NCBI RefSeq assembly: GCF_024437735.1
Contig: NZ_JANFQO010000020.1
Location: 38,514 to 102,513 of the forward strand
Direction of reading: 5' to 3'
DNA: 64,000 nucleotides
DNA from: Tahibacter harae
Lineage (GTDB): Bacteria; Pseudomonadota; Gammaproteobacteria; Xanthomonadales; Rhodanobacteraceae
The notes under the pieces are model-generated. The model worked only from the letters and a program-made list of their open reading frames with translations, was not told the DNA's origin and did not search any database. A program made the position numbers and the translations under genes. Shown here piece by piece: positions 32,686-41,700 of this stretch; within the stretch, counting starts at the first letter, position 1, and every line of letters begins with the position of its first letter.

Positions 32686-34311
32686 TCACCCAAGCGCCCG
32701 AATCTCGCGAATCAACCCCGTCGTGGACGCATCGAACGACGGCGGCACATCGCCGCTGGTCAACGCCGGCAGGATGGATTTGGCCAAGGTCTTGCCCAGC
32801 TCCACGCCCCACTGGTCGAACGCATTGATGTCCCACAGCAGCGCCTGGACCAGTACCTTGTGCTCGTACAGTGCGATCAGCGCGCCCAGGCTTTCCGGCG
32901 TGAGCGCGTCCAGCAGCACGGTGGTGCTGGGACGGTCGCCGGGGAAAGTGCGCTGGGCGGCCAGTGCGGCACGTTCGGCTTCGCTGCCTTCGCGGGATTC
33001 GGCCAGGGCTTGTTGCGTCGTCTTGCCCAGGGCGAAGGCGGCGCCCTGAGCCAGCAGGTTGGCCAGCAGCGCGTCGTGGTTGTCCTTGAGCGTGTGTGAC
33101 GGGCGCACTACGCCGAGCAGGTCCAGCGGCACCACGTCGCTGCCCTGGTGCAGGGCCTGGAAGAAGGCGTGCTGCGCATTGGTGCCTACGCTGCCCCAGA
33201 CCACGGGTACCGTGGCCTGGCGCAGCGCCCCGCCTTCGGCGCTGACGCGCTTGCCCAGGCTTTCCATTTCCAGCTGCTGCAGGAAGGCCGGCAGTTCGGC
33301 CAGGCCGTCGCTGTAGGGAATCACGCCGTGGGCCGCGTGGCCCAGGCCGTTGCGGTTCCACACGCCGATCAGGGCCAGCAACACCGGCAGGTTGTCGCGC
33401 CAGGCGGCGCTGCGGAAGTGATCGTCCATGGCCGCGGCGCCACGCAGGAAGGCGCGGAAGTTGGGCATGCCTATGGCCAGCGCCAGCACCAGCCCCACCG
33501 CCGACCAGACCGAATAGCGGCCGCCGACGAAATCCCACATCGGCAGCACGCGTTGTTCAGGTATGCCCAGCGCACGCGCGGCGTCCACGTTCGCGCTGAC
33601 GGCGACGAAATGCGCCGCCGCGGCGGCCTCGTCGCCGGCATAGGCCTGGGCTATCCATTGCCGCAGCACGCGGCCGTTGAGCAGGGTTTCCTGGGTGGTG
33701 AAGCTCTTGGACACCAGCAGCACCAGGGTGCGGCGCGGGTCCAGCGAGCGCATCAGCGCGGCAGTCTGGTGGCCGTCCACATTGGGCAGGAAATGGCAGC
33801 GGAAGCGGCCCGTATGGAAGCTGCTGAGCGCTTCCACCGCCAGGCGCGGGCCGAGGTCGGAGCCGCCGATGCCAAGGTTGATTACATCGGTGATGCCGGC
33901 CGGAATGCCGTAGGCCGAGGCATCGCCGCGCTCCAGCGCATCGACCAGATCGCCCATGCGCTGCAGGGTCGCGGCGATCTCCTCGCGCACCGCGGCCGGC
34001 GCCAGCGGCGGCAGGCGCGACTCGCCGGCACGCAGCGCGGTATGCAGCACCGGCCGCTGCTCAGAAGCATTCAGAATATCGCCGCGGAACATGGCGTCGC
34101 GGCGCTGTTCCCAGCCGCATTCGGCGGCAATGGCGCCGAGCGCGTCCAGGGCGGCCTCGTCAAGTTTCTGCTTGGAGAAGTCCAGCAGCAGCGGACCGGC
34201 GCGGCGCGAGAAGCCGGCGTGGCGCTGCGGCGCGGCGAGCAGTTCGCGCAGGTGTATCGGCGTCAGGCGCGCGGCGTGGCGCGCCAGAGTCTCAAGCTGT
34301 CCGGCAAGCAT
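32686..34311 (-). CDS. pgi: Glucose-6-phosphate isomerase
   Basis: Pgi interconverts glucose-6-phosphate and fructose-6-phosphate. The 541-residue protein carries INLGIGGSDLGPRLAVEAL, LVSKSFTTQETLLN, the signature WDFVGGRYSVWSAVGLVLA, the catalytic-region WGSVGTNAQHAFFQ and the C-terminal WDINAFDQWGVELGK with the active lysine. It follows panD on the same strand after 203 bases that include a small GGGATTC hairpin. PanB-panC-panD-pgi is the order I recall from xanthomonads; here panB and panC are 20 kb away. Confidence 0.98.
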   Translation of the reverse strand: MLAGQLETLARHAARLTPIHLRELLAAPQRHAGFSRRAGPLLLDFSKQKLDEAALDALGAIAAECGWEQRRDAMFRGDILNASEQRPVLHTALRAGESRLPPLAPAAVREEIAATLQRMGDLVDALERGDASAYGIPAGITDVINLGIGGSDLGPRLAVEALSSFHTGRFRCHFLPNVDGHQTAALMRSLDPRRTLVLLVSKSFTTQETLLNGRVLRQWIAQAYAGDEAAAAAHFVAVSANVDAARALGIPEQRVLPMWDFVGGRYSVWSAVGLVLALAIGMPNFRAFLRGAAAMDDHFRSAAWRDNLPVLLALIGVWNRNGLGHAAHGVIPYSDGLAELPAFLQQLEMESLGKRVSAEGGALRQATVPVVWGSVGTNAQHAFFQALHQGSDVVPLDLLGVVRPSHTLKDNHDALLANLLAQGAAFALGKTTQQALAESREGSEAERAALAAQRTFPGDRPSTTVLLDALTPESLGALIALYEHKVLVQALLWDINAFDQWGVELGKTLAKSILPALTSGDVPPSFDASTTGLIREIRALG

Positions 34312-34450
34312 GGTCGTCCTCGGTGGCCGCCCGCCGTCAGGGCGCGGGCGCTCCGATCTTACTCAGGCCGCGGGAAGCTGGTCGACACACTTTCGTCGAA
34401 GACGTACGCCAGTGCGTACTTTTTGGCATAAGAACCGGAGTTTGGGAGTC

Positions 34451-34495
34451 GGGATTCGTACAGCGGCGATGCACGCCGCCGTTCTTGCGAATCCC
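34451..34495. repeat. GGGATTC hairpin between panD and pgi
   Basis: GGGATTCG at 34451-34458 pairs with CGAATCCC at 34488-34495, and inside it GCGGCG (34463-34468) pairs with CGCCGC (34474-34479). This is a compact single version of the inverted arrays seen in the other gaps. Confidence 0.7.
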
Positions 34496-34514
34496 GGATC
34501 ACCAATCCAGACCC

Positions 34515-34895
34515 TCAAGCCGCTTGCTTGGGAATCGAGTGATTCGTATGCGTCAGGCGGTTGGCGGCATCGACATAGACGCAGGTGGGCTTGAACTGGG
34601 CCAGCTCGGCCGCGTCGACCTGGGCGTAGGCGCAGATGATGATGAGATCGCCGGGGCTGGCCAGATGCGCCGCGGCGCCGTTGACCGAGATCACCCCGGA
34701 GCCTTCGTCGGCGCGGATGGCATAGGTGACGAAGCGGTTGCCATTGTTGACGTTGTAAATATGAATCTGTTCGTACTCGCGTATGCCCGAGACGTCGAGC
34801 AGATCGCCGTCGATGGCGCAGGAGCCTTCGTAATGCAGCTCGGAATGCGTGACGCTGACGCGGTGGATCTTGGCCTTGAGCATCTGCAGGTGCAT
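34515..34895 (-). CDS. panD: Aspartate 1-decarboxylase precursor
   Basis: PanD makes beta-alanine from aspartate for pantothenate. The proenzyme cleaves itself between G24 and S25 (HYEGSCAID) to form the pyruvoyl cofactor. The 126 residues start [20 protein letters not shown] and include [13 protein letters not shown] and [10 protein letters not shown], all family features. PanC, its usual neighbour, is at 54.7 kb on the same strand, separated by the surface-protein operon. PanD therefore needs its own promoter or read-through from the 115-residue membrane protein gene. Confidence 0.98.
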   Translation of the reverse strand: MHLQMLKAKIHRVSVTHSELHYEGSCAIDGDLLDVSGIREYEQIHIYNVNNGNRFVTYAIRADEGSGVISVNGAAAHLASPGDLIIICAYAQVDAAELAQFKPTCVYVDAANRLTHTNHSIPKQAA

Positions 34896-35213
34896 GGGAC
34901 TACTCCGCTACGGCTGGTACTGGCAAACGGACACGGCACAGCGGCCGCCGCGGTGGCGCGGCTGCGTTGCGGGTGTCGGTGATGAGCGGCCGGAAAAGCT
35001 GGCGTGCGCAGCGTGCGTGACGCTGGGACGTGGCGGTATCCGGCGCGGCGGTCGTCGGCAGACGACGGCGCCGGAGTATGCAATTGCCTGCTGATGCGCT
35101 GCAACAGCATGAGCGGGCTGATGACGGCAAGGCGCAACCTGCCGCCAATCCATATTCCAAACTGGTTTGAACCGTGGCCAGTGCGCCAACCCCGCCTTGT
35201 ACTGCCGGCGGAC
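34896..35213. other. Gap between the surface operon and panD
   Basis: These 318 bases hold no recognisable gene. They contain a candidate minus-strand promoter (35075-35104) and a short perfect hairpin, GTCGTC-GGCA-GACGAC, at 35051-35066 near its expected start site. The rest is GC-rich without repeats that I could identify. Confidence 0.55.
35075..35104 (-). promoter_or_regulatory. Candidate sigma70 promoter for panD
   Basis: On the minus strand TTGCAG (35099-35104) and CATACT (35075-35080) are spaced by 18 bases. Transcription would start near 35068 and give a leader of about 170 bases before panD. The match is fair only. It makes sense because panD is cut off from panC. Confidence 0.35.
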
Positions 35214-35561
35214 TCACCCCAGCGCCGAGCGCAGCAGGGCCGCGATCAGCGCTGCTGCCAACACAGCCGGAATCAGCCACAAAACGCGGCGCTTCGGTGT
35301 GAAGCGCCAGGTCTCCTGCTCCGGATAGACGAACAGCGTGCTGCACGCCACAAGGAGAAAAGCAACCGCGCCAACGCCCCACCAGCGCAACAGCGGAAAC
35401 CATACATCGCAGGTTGCGCCCAGCAGCAAGAACAGGGCAGCCAGGACGGCAGCCGCGCGCGCGTCCTGCCGGAACACCCTGCCCTCGTGCACGATCTCTG
35501 TTCGTAGAGGCTGGCGCAGGCGAAGCAGGATCCGTCGTGGCAAGCGCGGAGCCGTCGTCAT
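35214..35561 (-). CDS. Small three-helix membrane protein; candidate immunity protein
   Basis: The 115-residue protein has a basic N terminus (residues 1-33), then hydrophobic segments at about 36-52, 57-77 and 91-111, with a charged loop between the last two (YPEQETWRFTPKRR). I do not recognise the family. Its ATG overlaps the stop of the 1048-residue transglutaminase-fold gene (ATGA), so it is made together with that protein. Small overlapping membrane proteins directly after an effector with a hydrophobic tip are often immunity proteins; here this is inference from layout alone. Confidence 0.7.
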   Translation of the reverse strand: MTTAPRLPRRILLRLRQPLRTEIVHEGRVFRQDARAAAVLAALFLLLGATCDVWFPLLRWWGVGAVAFLLVACSTLFVYPEQETWRFTPKRRVLWLIPAVLAAALIAALLRSALG

Positions 35562-38500
35562 GACTCAGCCAGCAGTGCCTGCGCGTGCTGCACAGAGACG
35601 CGATACCGCTGTCCAGCCGCATCGCTGGCGGATGCCTGCGCAACAAGCCCCACTGCCGCCGCTGGCATCGGCAGCACGGCGGCAGCGGCGTGCACCGCGC
35701 GCAGCGATGGACCTGAACAATACTGGCCCGCCCAGGAATTGGCGAACGCGCCTGCAATTGTGAACACTATCGCCATAATCAAGCCCGGCGGAGTCTCGAA
35801 ACCCACACCACCAAAGCCTATGTTCAGGCCCACGTTGCACCAGAATTCGTTCGCGTAGGCCATGGCGATCATCGCGATCGCAAAACCTATGATCATGAGC
35901 GCCATCGCAACAACGAACATCAGTGATACCAGCCCCCCGACAAAAACCGCCGCCAGGATGGCGAGCAGGTGAGCAGCGGCAAGCCCGATCAGCGTAGAGG
36001 TACCCAGCGCGCCACCATCGGCGCTGCCACTAATCAGATAGCTGGCGGCGCCTGTTTCCGGGTCGCTCACGATATAGCCGACTACGCCGGACTGATGCGC
36101 AATGTTCATCAGCGATTGATGCACCGTGACAACCTTTCCGGCCTGCACCGCGCTGGCGATGTCGGATTCCGTCTGCACGTCCAGGTTCAGCGCCGGCATT
36201 GCCGACGCGGCATTGTCCTGGGCAATGGTGTAAATGCGCTGTCCTTGGACGTTTGCCTGGGCGATTGCCTGGACTGCAGACGTTCCCTGCAAGCGTTGAC
36301 CCGGCCGCGAGAAAAGATCCTCCAGTACACCGTTCTCGCTGGCCGACATGGCGCGTCCACCGACCTGTGCGAAGTAGTCGCGCCGGGCGGAATTGCCGTC
36401 ATTGGAGACGGACGCAACGGCCATCCGGTCCATATCCATGAGCACGCCGGTAGGCGCAAACAGGCGCGGCGTGCCGAACAGCAGGCTCACGCGGGACGAC
36501 GTGGATACCGTGCCATAACTGGGCAGGCGGAACGTGGTGAGCCCCTTGGCCGCAGCCATCCCGCCGTCCTGCGCCCAGGTGCGGGCGAAGTAGCCGAGTA
36601 CCGCACTCTGCATCATGGCGCCGGTCACGTCATGCTGGGTCAGCCCCTGGCCCTGACCGTTTTCCAGGCGGGCTTTGGTGGTCTCCATGGCTGCGCGCAG
36701 CCGCGCGCCCTGGGCCTCGGATATGCCATGGGTATCGATGCCGACAGCCTGGTAGTCGCCGACACTGAACGGATTGTCGGTTTCCTCCCAGTCGCGGCCG
36801 GGCACGTAAAGACCTTTGCGTGTTATCAGTTCGATGCCCAGTCCCAGCGCCGGCGCGTCGGAAATGCTCTGCCCGTCAATACTGAACTGCGGCACCAGCC
36901 GCACGATGTTCGCCGGGAAGCGCGACGGCAGATCTTCCGGGCCGTCCGCACCCGGCGGCACATAACCGGCCAGCGTAGCCTCGTCCGCCGCGCTGGCTGG
37001 GCGGAAATTCAGCGCGAGCAGCTTGCCGGCAAGCTGCGGCAGGCTGCGCTGGATCATCACGGTTTCGTTTTCCAGCTCGCCCAGGAACGACCGCTCGCCA
37101 ATGCTGAAGCGGAATTGCCAGCGCAGATGGCCGGGAAGCGCACTGACCGGCGCCGTCGTCGCTATGGTGCGATACGGCAGGCCGGCGGGCAGGCCGCGCA
37201 GTTGGATGGGCCGGATCTGGCGGCTGCCATAGACCTCGGCAAACGTCGCATCCGGCTTGTTGGCCGCGACGAAACTACGCAGCTCGTCGCCATAGGCGCG
37301 GTAGTGCTGGGTCATGAAATCCGTATCCAGCCCCTGAACCCAGCCCTCGGCCGCGTTGCTGGTGCTGGTCTGCGTCATATGCTCGATCAGGCCGTCCATA
37401 TCGAACTGTACTTGCGCGTCGATCTGCAGGCCCGGCGTCGCATCGTATTGCTTGAACGCGGGATCCAGCGCAACCCAGTTGTCGCCGCTGCCGGCGCGCA
37501 TGCCGCCGCCGGGAAACTGGTTGGTCCAGGTCTCGACCCAGACATGTTCCAGGCGCACGGTCTTGATGACACCGCCCTCGGTCACGCCGAGATTCGGAAT
37601 GCCGCCCTGCGCCAACAGCGACAGCGCAGCGCGCGGCTCACTCACACCGCCGACCCAGTTCATCACCTGAGCCACGGGAACCTCGATGGTTCCGTAGACA
37701 TAGCGTGCAGGAATATTCGATGCGCGCAGCAGTGCAATCAGCAGGCTGGCCTGATCGAAAGCGTTGCCGCGTGCAGTCTGCAAGGTGTAATCCGAACCCT
37801 GTATCGAGCCGTAGCTGGGAATGAACTGCACGGTGTCGTGGACGTAGCGCAACAGCGCGAGCGGCGTGGCGCCGAGTTCCTGCGCCTTGGCCCGGATCGC
37901 CGCCGTCAGCTGCACGTCTTCTGTCGGCGCCAGATCCGCCGCAACGGGCCCGTCCTTGACGCCGGCTGCGGCAGCGAATTCCAGCGCAGCCACGCCAATT
38001 CCGTCGAAAGCCTGCCGCAGCGCGCGCGCGTCCGCCGCGGGCGCACGCACGCGCTCGCCGCGCGAACCAAAGGCAAGCTTGTCGGGATCAAAGCGCGGAC
38101 GCGCCGGCTGGCTGGAATGCGTACGCAGCCAGGCATGAGCAGATTTCACCGCGGCGGCGAAATCCGCATCGCTGCGCGCAGCGCGCAGCGCGTCCAGATC
38201 GAACACCAGGCGTGCCGCGCCTTCTTCGAAGCTCATGCGGTCGGCGGCCTGCCGCGCCAGGATCTCCGGCGCCGCGCCGCTGCGCTGCGGTGCCAGTGCG
38301 TCCAGTTCGCTGCGCGACTGGGGCAGCAGATCGCGGATGCCGGCACTGAGTTCGGCCAGCTGTTTCTCCTGCTCGGCCAGATCGGCGCGAACGGCGGCGG
38401 ATGGCGCCGCGGCGAAACCGCGGCCGCGGGCGAGCACGTCCTGCCATTCGAACTCGTAGCGTCCTTCCAACCGGCGCTGCAGCCTGTCCAGCAGTTGTTC

Positions 38501-38704
38501 CAGCGCGATCAGGCGCTGCGCGAGCTTTTCGGTGGCCGTGGCTTCGAGTGCCTGCTGTTGCGCCGCAAATTGCTCGCCCTTGCGCACATTCGCCATCACC
38601 GGATCCACCACACTGACCAGGTAGGCGCCCAGCAATATCGTTCCCGTCATGCGCATCAGGCGCCGGGGCCAGCGCAGCAGCATTTGTGTCTTGTTCCGCT
38701 TCAT
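35558..38704 (-). CDS. Transglutaminase-fold protein with hydrophobic C-terminal tip
   Basis: The 1048-residue protein starts MKRNKTQMLLRWPRRLMRM, with a signal or anchor helix (about 20-38, GTILLGAYLVSVVDPVMA) and a coiled coil (about 45-80). Residues 270-420 are a transglutaminase-like core: GNAFDQASLLIALLR (313-327), IPARYVYGT (331-339), H387 in LEHVWVETW and D414 in NWVALDP. The cysteine expected near 315 is alanine, so cross-linking activity is unlikely. At 875-897 GYIVSDPETGAASYLISG resembles a boundary motif before variable tips in related large proteins (from memory). Residues 898-1048 are strongly hydrophobic, with segments near 904-951, 973-990 and 1003-1023. It starts 35 bases after the 1940-residue protein gene. 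Confidence 0.8.
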   Translation of the reverse strand: MKRNKTQMLLRWPRRLMRMTGTILLGAYLVSVVDPVMANVRKGEQFAAQQQALEATATEKLAQRLIALEQLLDRLQRRLEGRYEFEWQDVLARGRGFAAAPSAAVRADLAEQEKQLAELSAGIRDLLPQSRSELDALAPQRSGAAPEILARQAADRMSFEEGAARLVFDLDALRAARSDADFAAAVKSAHAWLRTHSSQPARPRFDPDKLAFGSRGERVRAPAADARALRQAFDGIGVAALEFAAAAGVKDGPVAADLAPTEDVQLTAAIRAKAQELGATPLALLRYVHDTVQFIPSYGSIQGSDYTLQTARGNAFDQASLLIALLRASNIPARYVYGTIEVPVAQVMNWVGGVSEPRAALSLLAQGGIPNLGVTEGGVIKTVRLEHVWVETWTNQFPGGGMRAGSGDNWVALDPAFKQYDATPGLQIDAQVQFDMDGLIEHMTQTSTSNAAEGWVQGLDTDFMTQHYRAYGDELRSFVAANKPDATFAEVYGSRQIRPIQLRGLPAGLPYRTIATTAPVSALPGHLRWQFRFSIGERSFLGELENETVMIQRSLPQLAGKLLALNFRPASAADEATLAGYVPPGADGPEDLPSRFPANIVRLVPQFSIDGQSISDAPALGLGIELITRKGLYVPGRDWEETDNPFSVGDYQAVGIDTHGISEAQGARLRAAMETTKARLENGQGQGLTQHDVTGAMMQSAVLGYFARTWAQDGGMAAAKGLTTFRLPSYGTVSTSSRVSLLFGTPRLFAPTGVLMDMDRMAVASVSNDGNSARRDYFAQVGGRAMSASENGVLEDLFSRPGQRLQGTSAVQAIAQANVQGQRIYTIAQDNAASAMPALNLDVQTESDIASAVQAGKVVTVHQSLMNIAHQSGVVGYIVSDPETGAASYLISGSADGGALGTSTLIGLAAAHLLAILAAVFVGGLVSLMFVVAMALMIIGFAIAMIAMAYANEFWCNVGLNIGFGGVGFETPPGLIMAIVFTIAGAFANSWAGQYCSGPSLRAVHAAAAVLPMPAAAVGLVAQASASDAAGQRYRVSVQHAQALLAES

Positions 38705-38739
38705 CGTCGGTATTCCGCGCAAAAGGTTGGCACGCGGCT

Positions 38740-41700
38740 TCATTCGAAGCCGTCGACCCAGATCACATCGTCGTACGGCTCGCAGCTGTCGCCGGAATCG
38801 AAGCCGCCGTAGAAAAGCAAATCGTGTACAAAGCTGCGCCAGATAATCAGGCTGTTGTCGGCGGGCGAGCCTTCGTCCTGGTCCGCGCTCACGCTGAGCG
38901 GCCACGCGGTGGGGCCGGCGACCTGGCTGGTGGAGCTGAACACGAAGTGCAGCCGCGCCGCCTCGCCGGCGGCGAGATTGCCCAGGCCGCAGTGCAGGCC
39001 GGCCGCGTCGATGCTGCAGCTGCCGCGGTCGCTGCGGTAATCCAGCAGGCGCACGCCGGGCGGCGCGCCGACCTGCAGGCTGACCGCAGTCGCCGTATCG
39101 GGGCCGGCATTGCTGGCGTTGACGCTGATCCGCCCCACCCCGCCGGTGAGCAGCGGCCGCGGGCAGGACAGGCTTACCGCGGCGAGATTGACCTGGCCGC
39201 GCACCGTCAGCGTGGCGCTGACCGAGTCGTTGCCGCTGTTGCCGTCGGTCTGCGCCGCGCTGGTGCGGGCGCCGAGTGCAGCCGGGCCGCTGGACAGGCC
39301 GCGCAGGGCCAGCACCACGCGGCGGGTCTCGCCGACGGCCAGTTCGCCCAGTGCGCAGCGCACGCCGCCCGGCTCCGCGGCGCAGGCCGCGCCGGCCGGC
39401 TGTACGGCTTCGATATAGGCCAGGCGCGGCGGCAGCGTTACTTCCAGCGCGACGCCGGCGGCGGGGCTGGGACCGCTGTTGCTCACATCGAAGCCGGCTT
39501 CAAAGCGCGCGCCCAGGGCCACATCCGCGGGCAGCGCAGCCACGGCCGGGGCGAGATCGGCGCGCGCCTGCACCACGAAGGCGCTGAAGGCGAGCGAAGT
39601 CCATTCGCCATCGCGCTGGATCTGCGCGGCGCAGGCGTATTCGCCGCCGGCCAGGGCGGCCGTCGCCGGGGTATACGTTTCCATCCGGCTGCCGTTGGCC
39701 GGCACGTCGATGCTGCGCTCGACGCTGGCGACCAGGCCCGGCGGATCGGCCAGGCGCAGCAGGGCCAGACGCACCGGCAGGCTGTTCAGCGCCGCGCCGC
39801 CGCCGTTGTCGAAGTGCAGGCGGCATTCCTGCACATCGCCGGGCGCGATCTCGCCGGCACTGTGCTCGACGCGGCCGGACAGGGCGGCCAGCGGCGTGTC
39901 CACCACGCTGAAATCATGCGTGTCGCTGGCCAGCACCTCGCCGCTGTCGAGACGGCGCAGGCTGGCGCGCAGTTGGTAGCCGCCGGCCGGCGCGTCGACG
40001 AAGCCGGTGCGCGCACGGCGCGTATCGGCCATGCCGGGCGCGAGCTGGGCGAGGTACTGCTGCTCGCTGAACACCACGCCGCCGCCGGGCGCGACGATCT
40101 CCAATTGCAGCGCCAGCGCATCCAAAGCCTGATTGCCGCTGCGGTTGACGATTACCGCTTCCATGCGCACCTCGGCTGTGTCGGCGTACTGCGCGCGCGC
40201 GGTGGCGGCGCGCAGGCTCACCGCGGGATTGCCGCCGGGCACGGCGCGGATTTCGATTTCGCGGCTGGTCTCGGCCGCCGGCAGGCCGCCGGTGGGCACG
40301 GCGCGGGCGCGCAGCAGATAGCGGCCGGCCTGTACGCCGCCGCTCTGCCACTGCGCCGCGTGCGGCAGCGACTGCTGCGGCGCCAGCGTGGCGGGCGCGG
40401 AAGTGTCCAGCGTCGCCACGCCTTCGCCGTGCAGGGTTTCCACCCACAGCTGCACGCGCAGCTCGGCCGGCACGGCGCCGTCGTTGCGCACCTGCGTCTG
40501 CAGCGTGACCGCGGCGCCGGGATCGGCCGCGGCGGGTGCGTCCAGGCTCAGGCTCAGGCGCGGCTGCGCCGCCTGGTACGGGCCGTGTGCGACATTGTTG
40601 CTTTCGTCGCATTCCGCGAAACGCTGGTCCGGATCGACTACGACGTACAGCTCGCCGCTGGCCGGCGCGCTGCTCAGCTCCAGGTCAAAACTGCGCCAGC
40701 GGCCCGGCAACACCGTGGCCGGCGCGCTGGTCGCGAGCAGGCTGCCGCCCGCGGCCGGATCGCCCAGGTACAGCGCGACCTTCACTTGTTCGGCACTGGT
40801 CGGCTGGCCGGCATTGCCCACGCGCACGCGCACCAGCGGGTTCTGCCCGGCGCCGCGGTCGATCAGCTGCGGCGCACCGATGGAGAAGTCGGCGCGGCCG
40901 ACCGGGTCGCGGTCGTTGAGGGTGTTCTTGCGGTTGGAGTTGTGGCTGAGCCAGTACGGCGGCTCCACCGCCGGCACGGTGCCGTTGCGGTCGACATTGT
41001 CGATGTGGAAGTCATGCTGGTTCCAGGTGTCGCCCGCGCCGGCCCAGGGACCGTTGTCGGACTTGAACACGCGCAGGCCGGTGGTCTGCGCCTGCCAGTC
41101 GTTGGTGGAGGACAGGATGATCTCGGCCTCGCCATCGTGGTCGAGGTCGGCGATGACCGGATTCTCGAACGCGGTGAGATGGGTGTTGTGCACGCGCACC
41201 CGTTCGACGCCGGTGACGGCGTCGACGATGTGCAGGTCGTTGTGGTCGTGGTAGACCACTTCGAGGCGGCCGTCGCCTTCAAAATCGAACACCGCAGCCG
41301 AATGCGTGCCCAGCGGATCGTCCAGGGCCGCACTCCACAGCACCGTGCCGTCGCCGTCGATCACGCTGAAGGCGGTGGCCGAGATCACGCCGATTTCAGC
41401 CGCGCCGTCGCCGTCGTAGTCGGCGATGGTCGGCGGGCCGCCGCCGTAGCCGCCGGGCAGCAGCACGGGGCCCCAGATGGTGCTGCCGTCGTGCTGCAGC
41501 AGATGCACGCGGCCGGGCGTGACCAGCACCACTTCGGGCTGCGGGTCGGCGTCGAAATTGCCCACGGCCGCGTGGCTGTCGGCGGGCAGGTCGTCGCGGT
41601 GCCAGTACACGCTGCCGTCGCCGCGATAGGCGGTACGGCCGCCGAGCAGTTCGTTGTGGCCGTCCATGTCCAGGTCGGCCGCGATCGGATGCGCGCCCAG

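Noticed and set aside
34908..35189. A 93-residue minus-strand protein before panD
   Set aside because: No start signal, no family and biased composition; the region looks like a promoter and leader.
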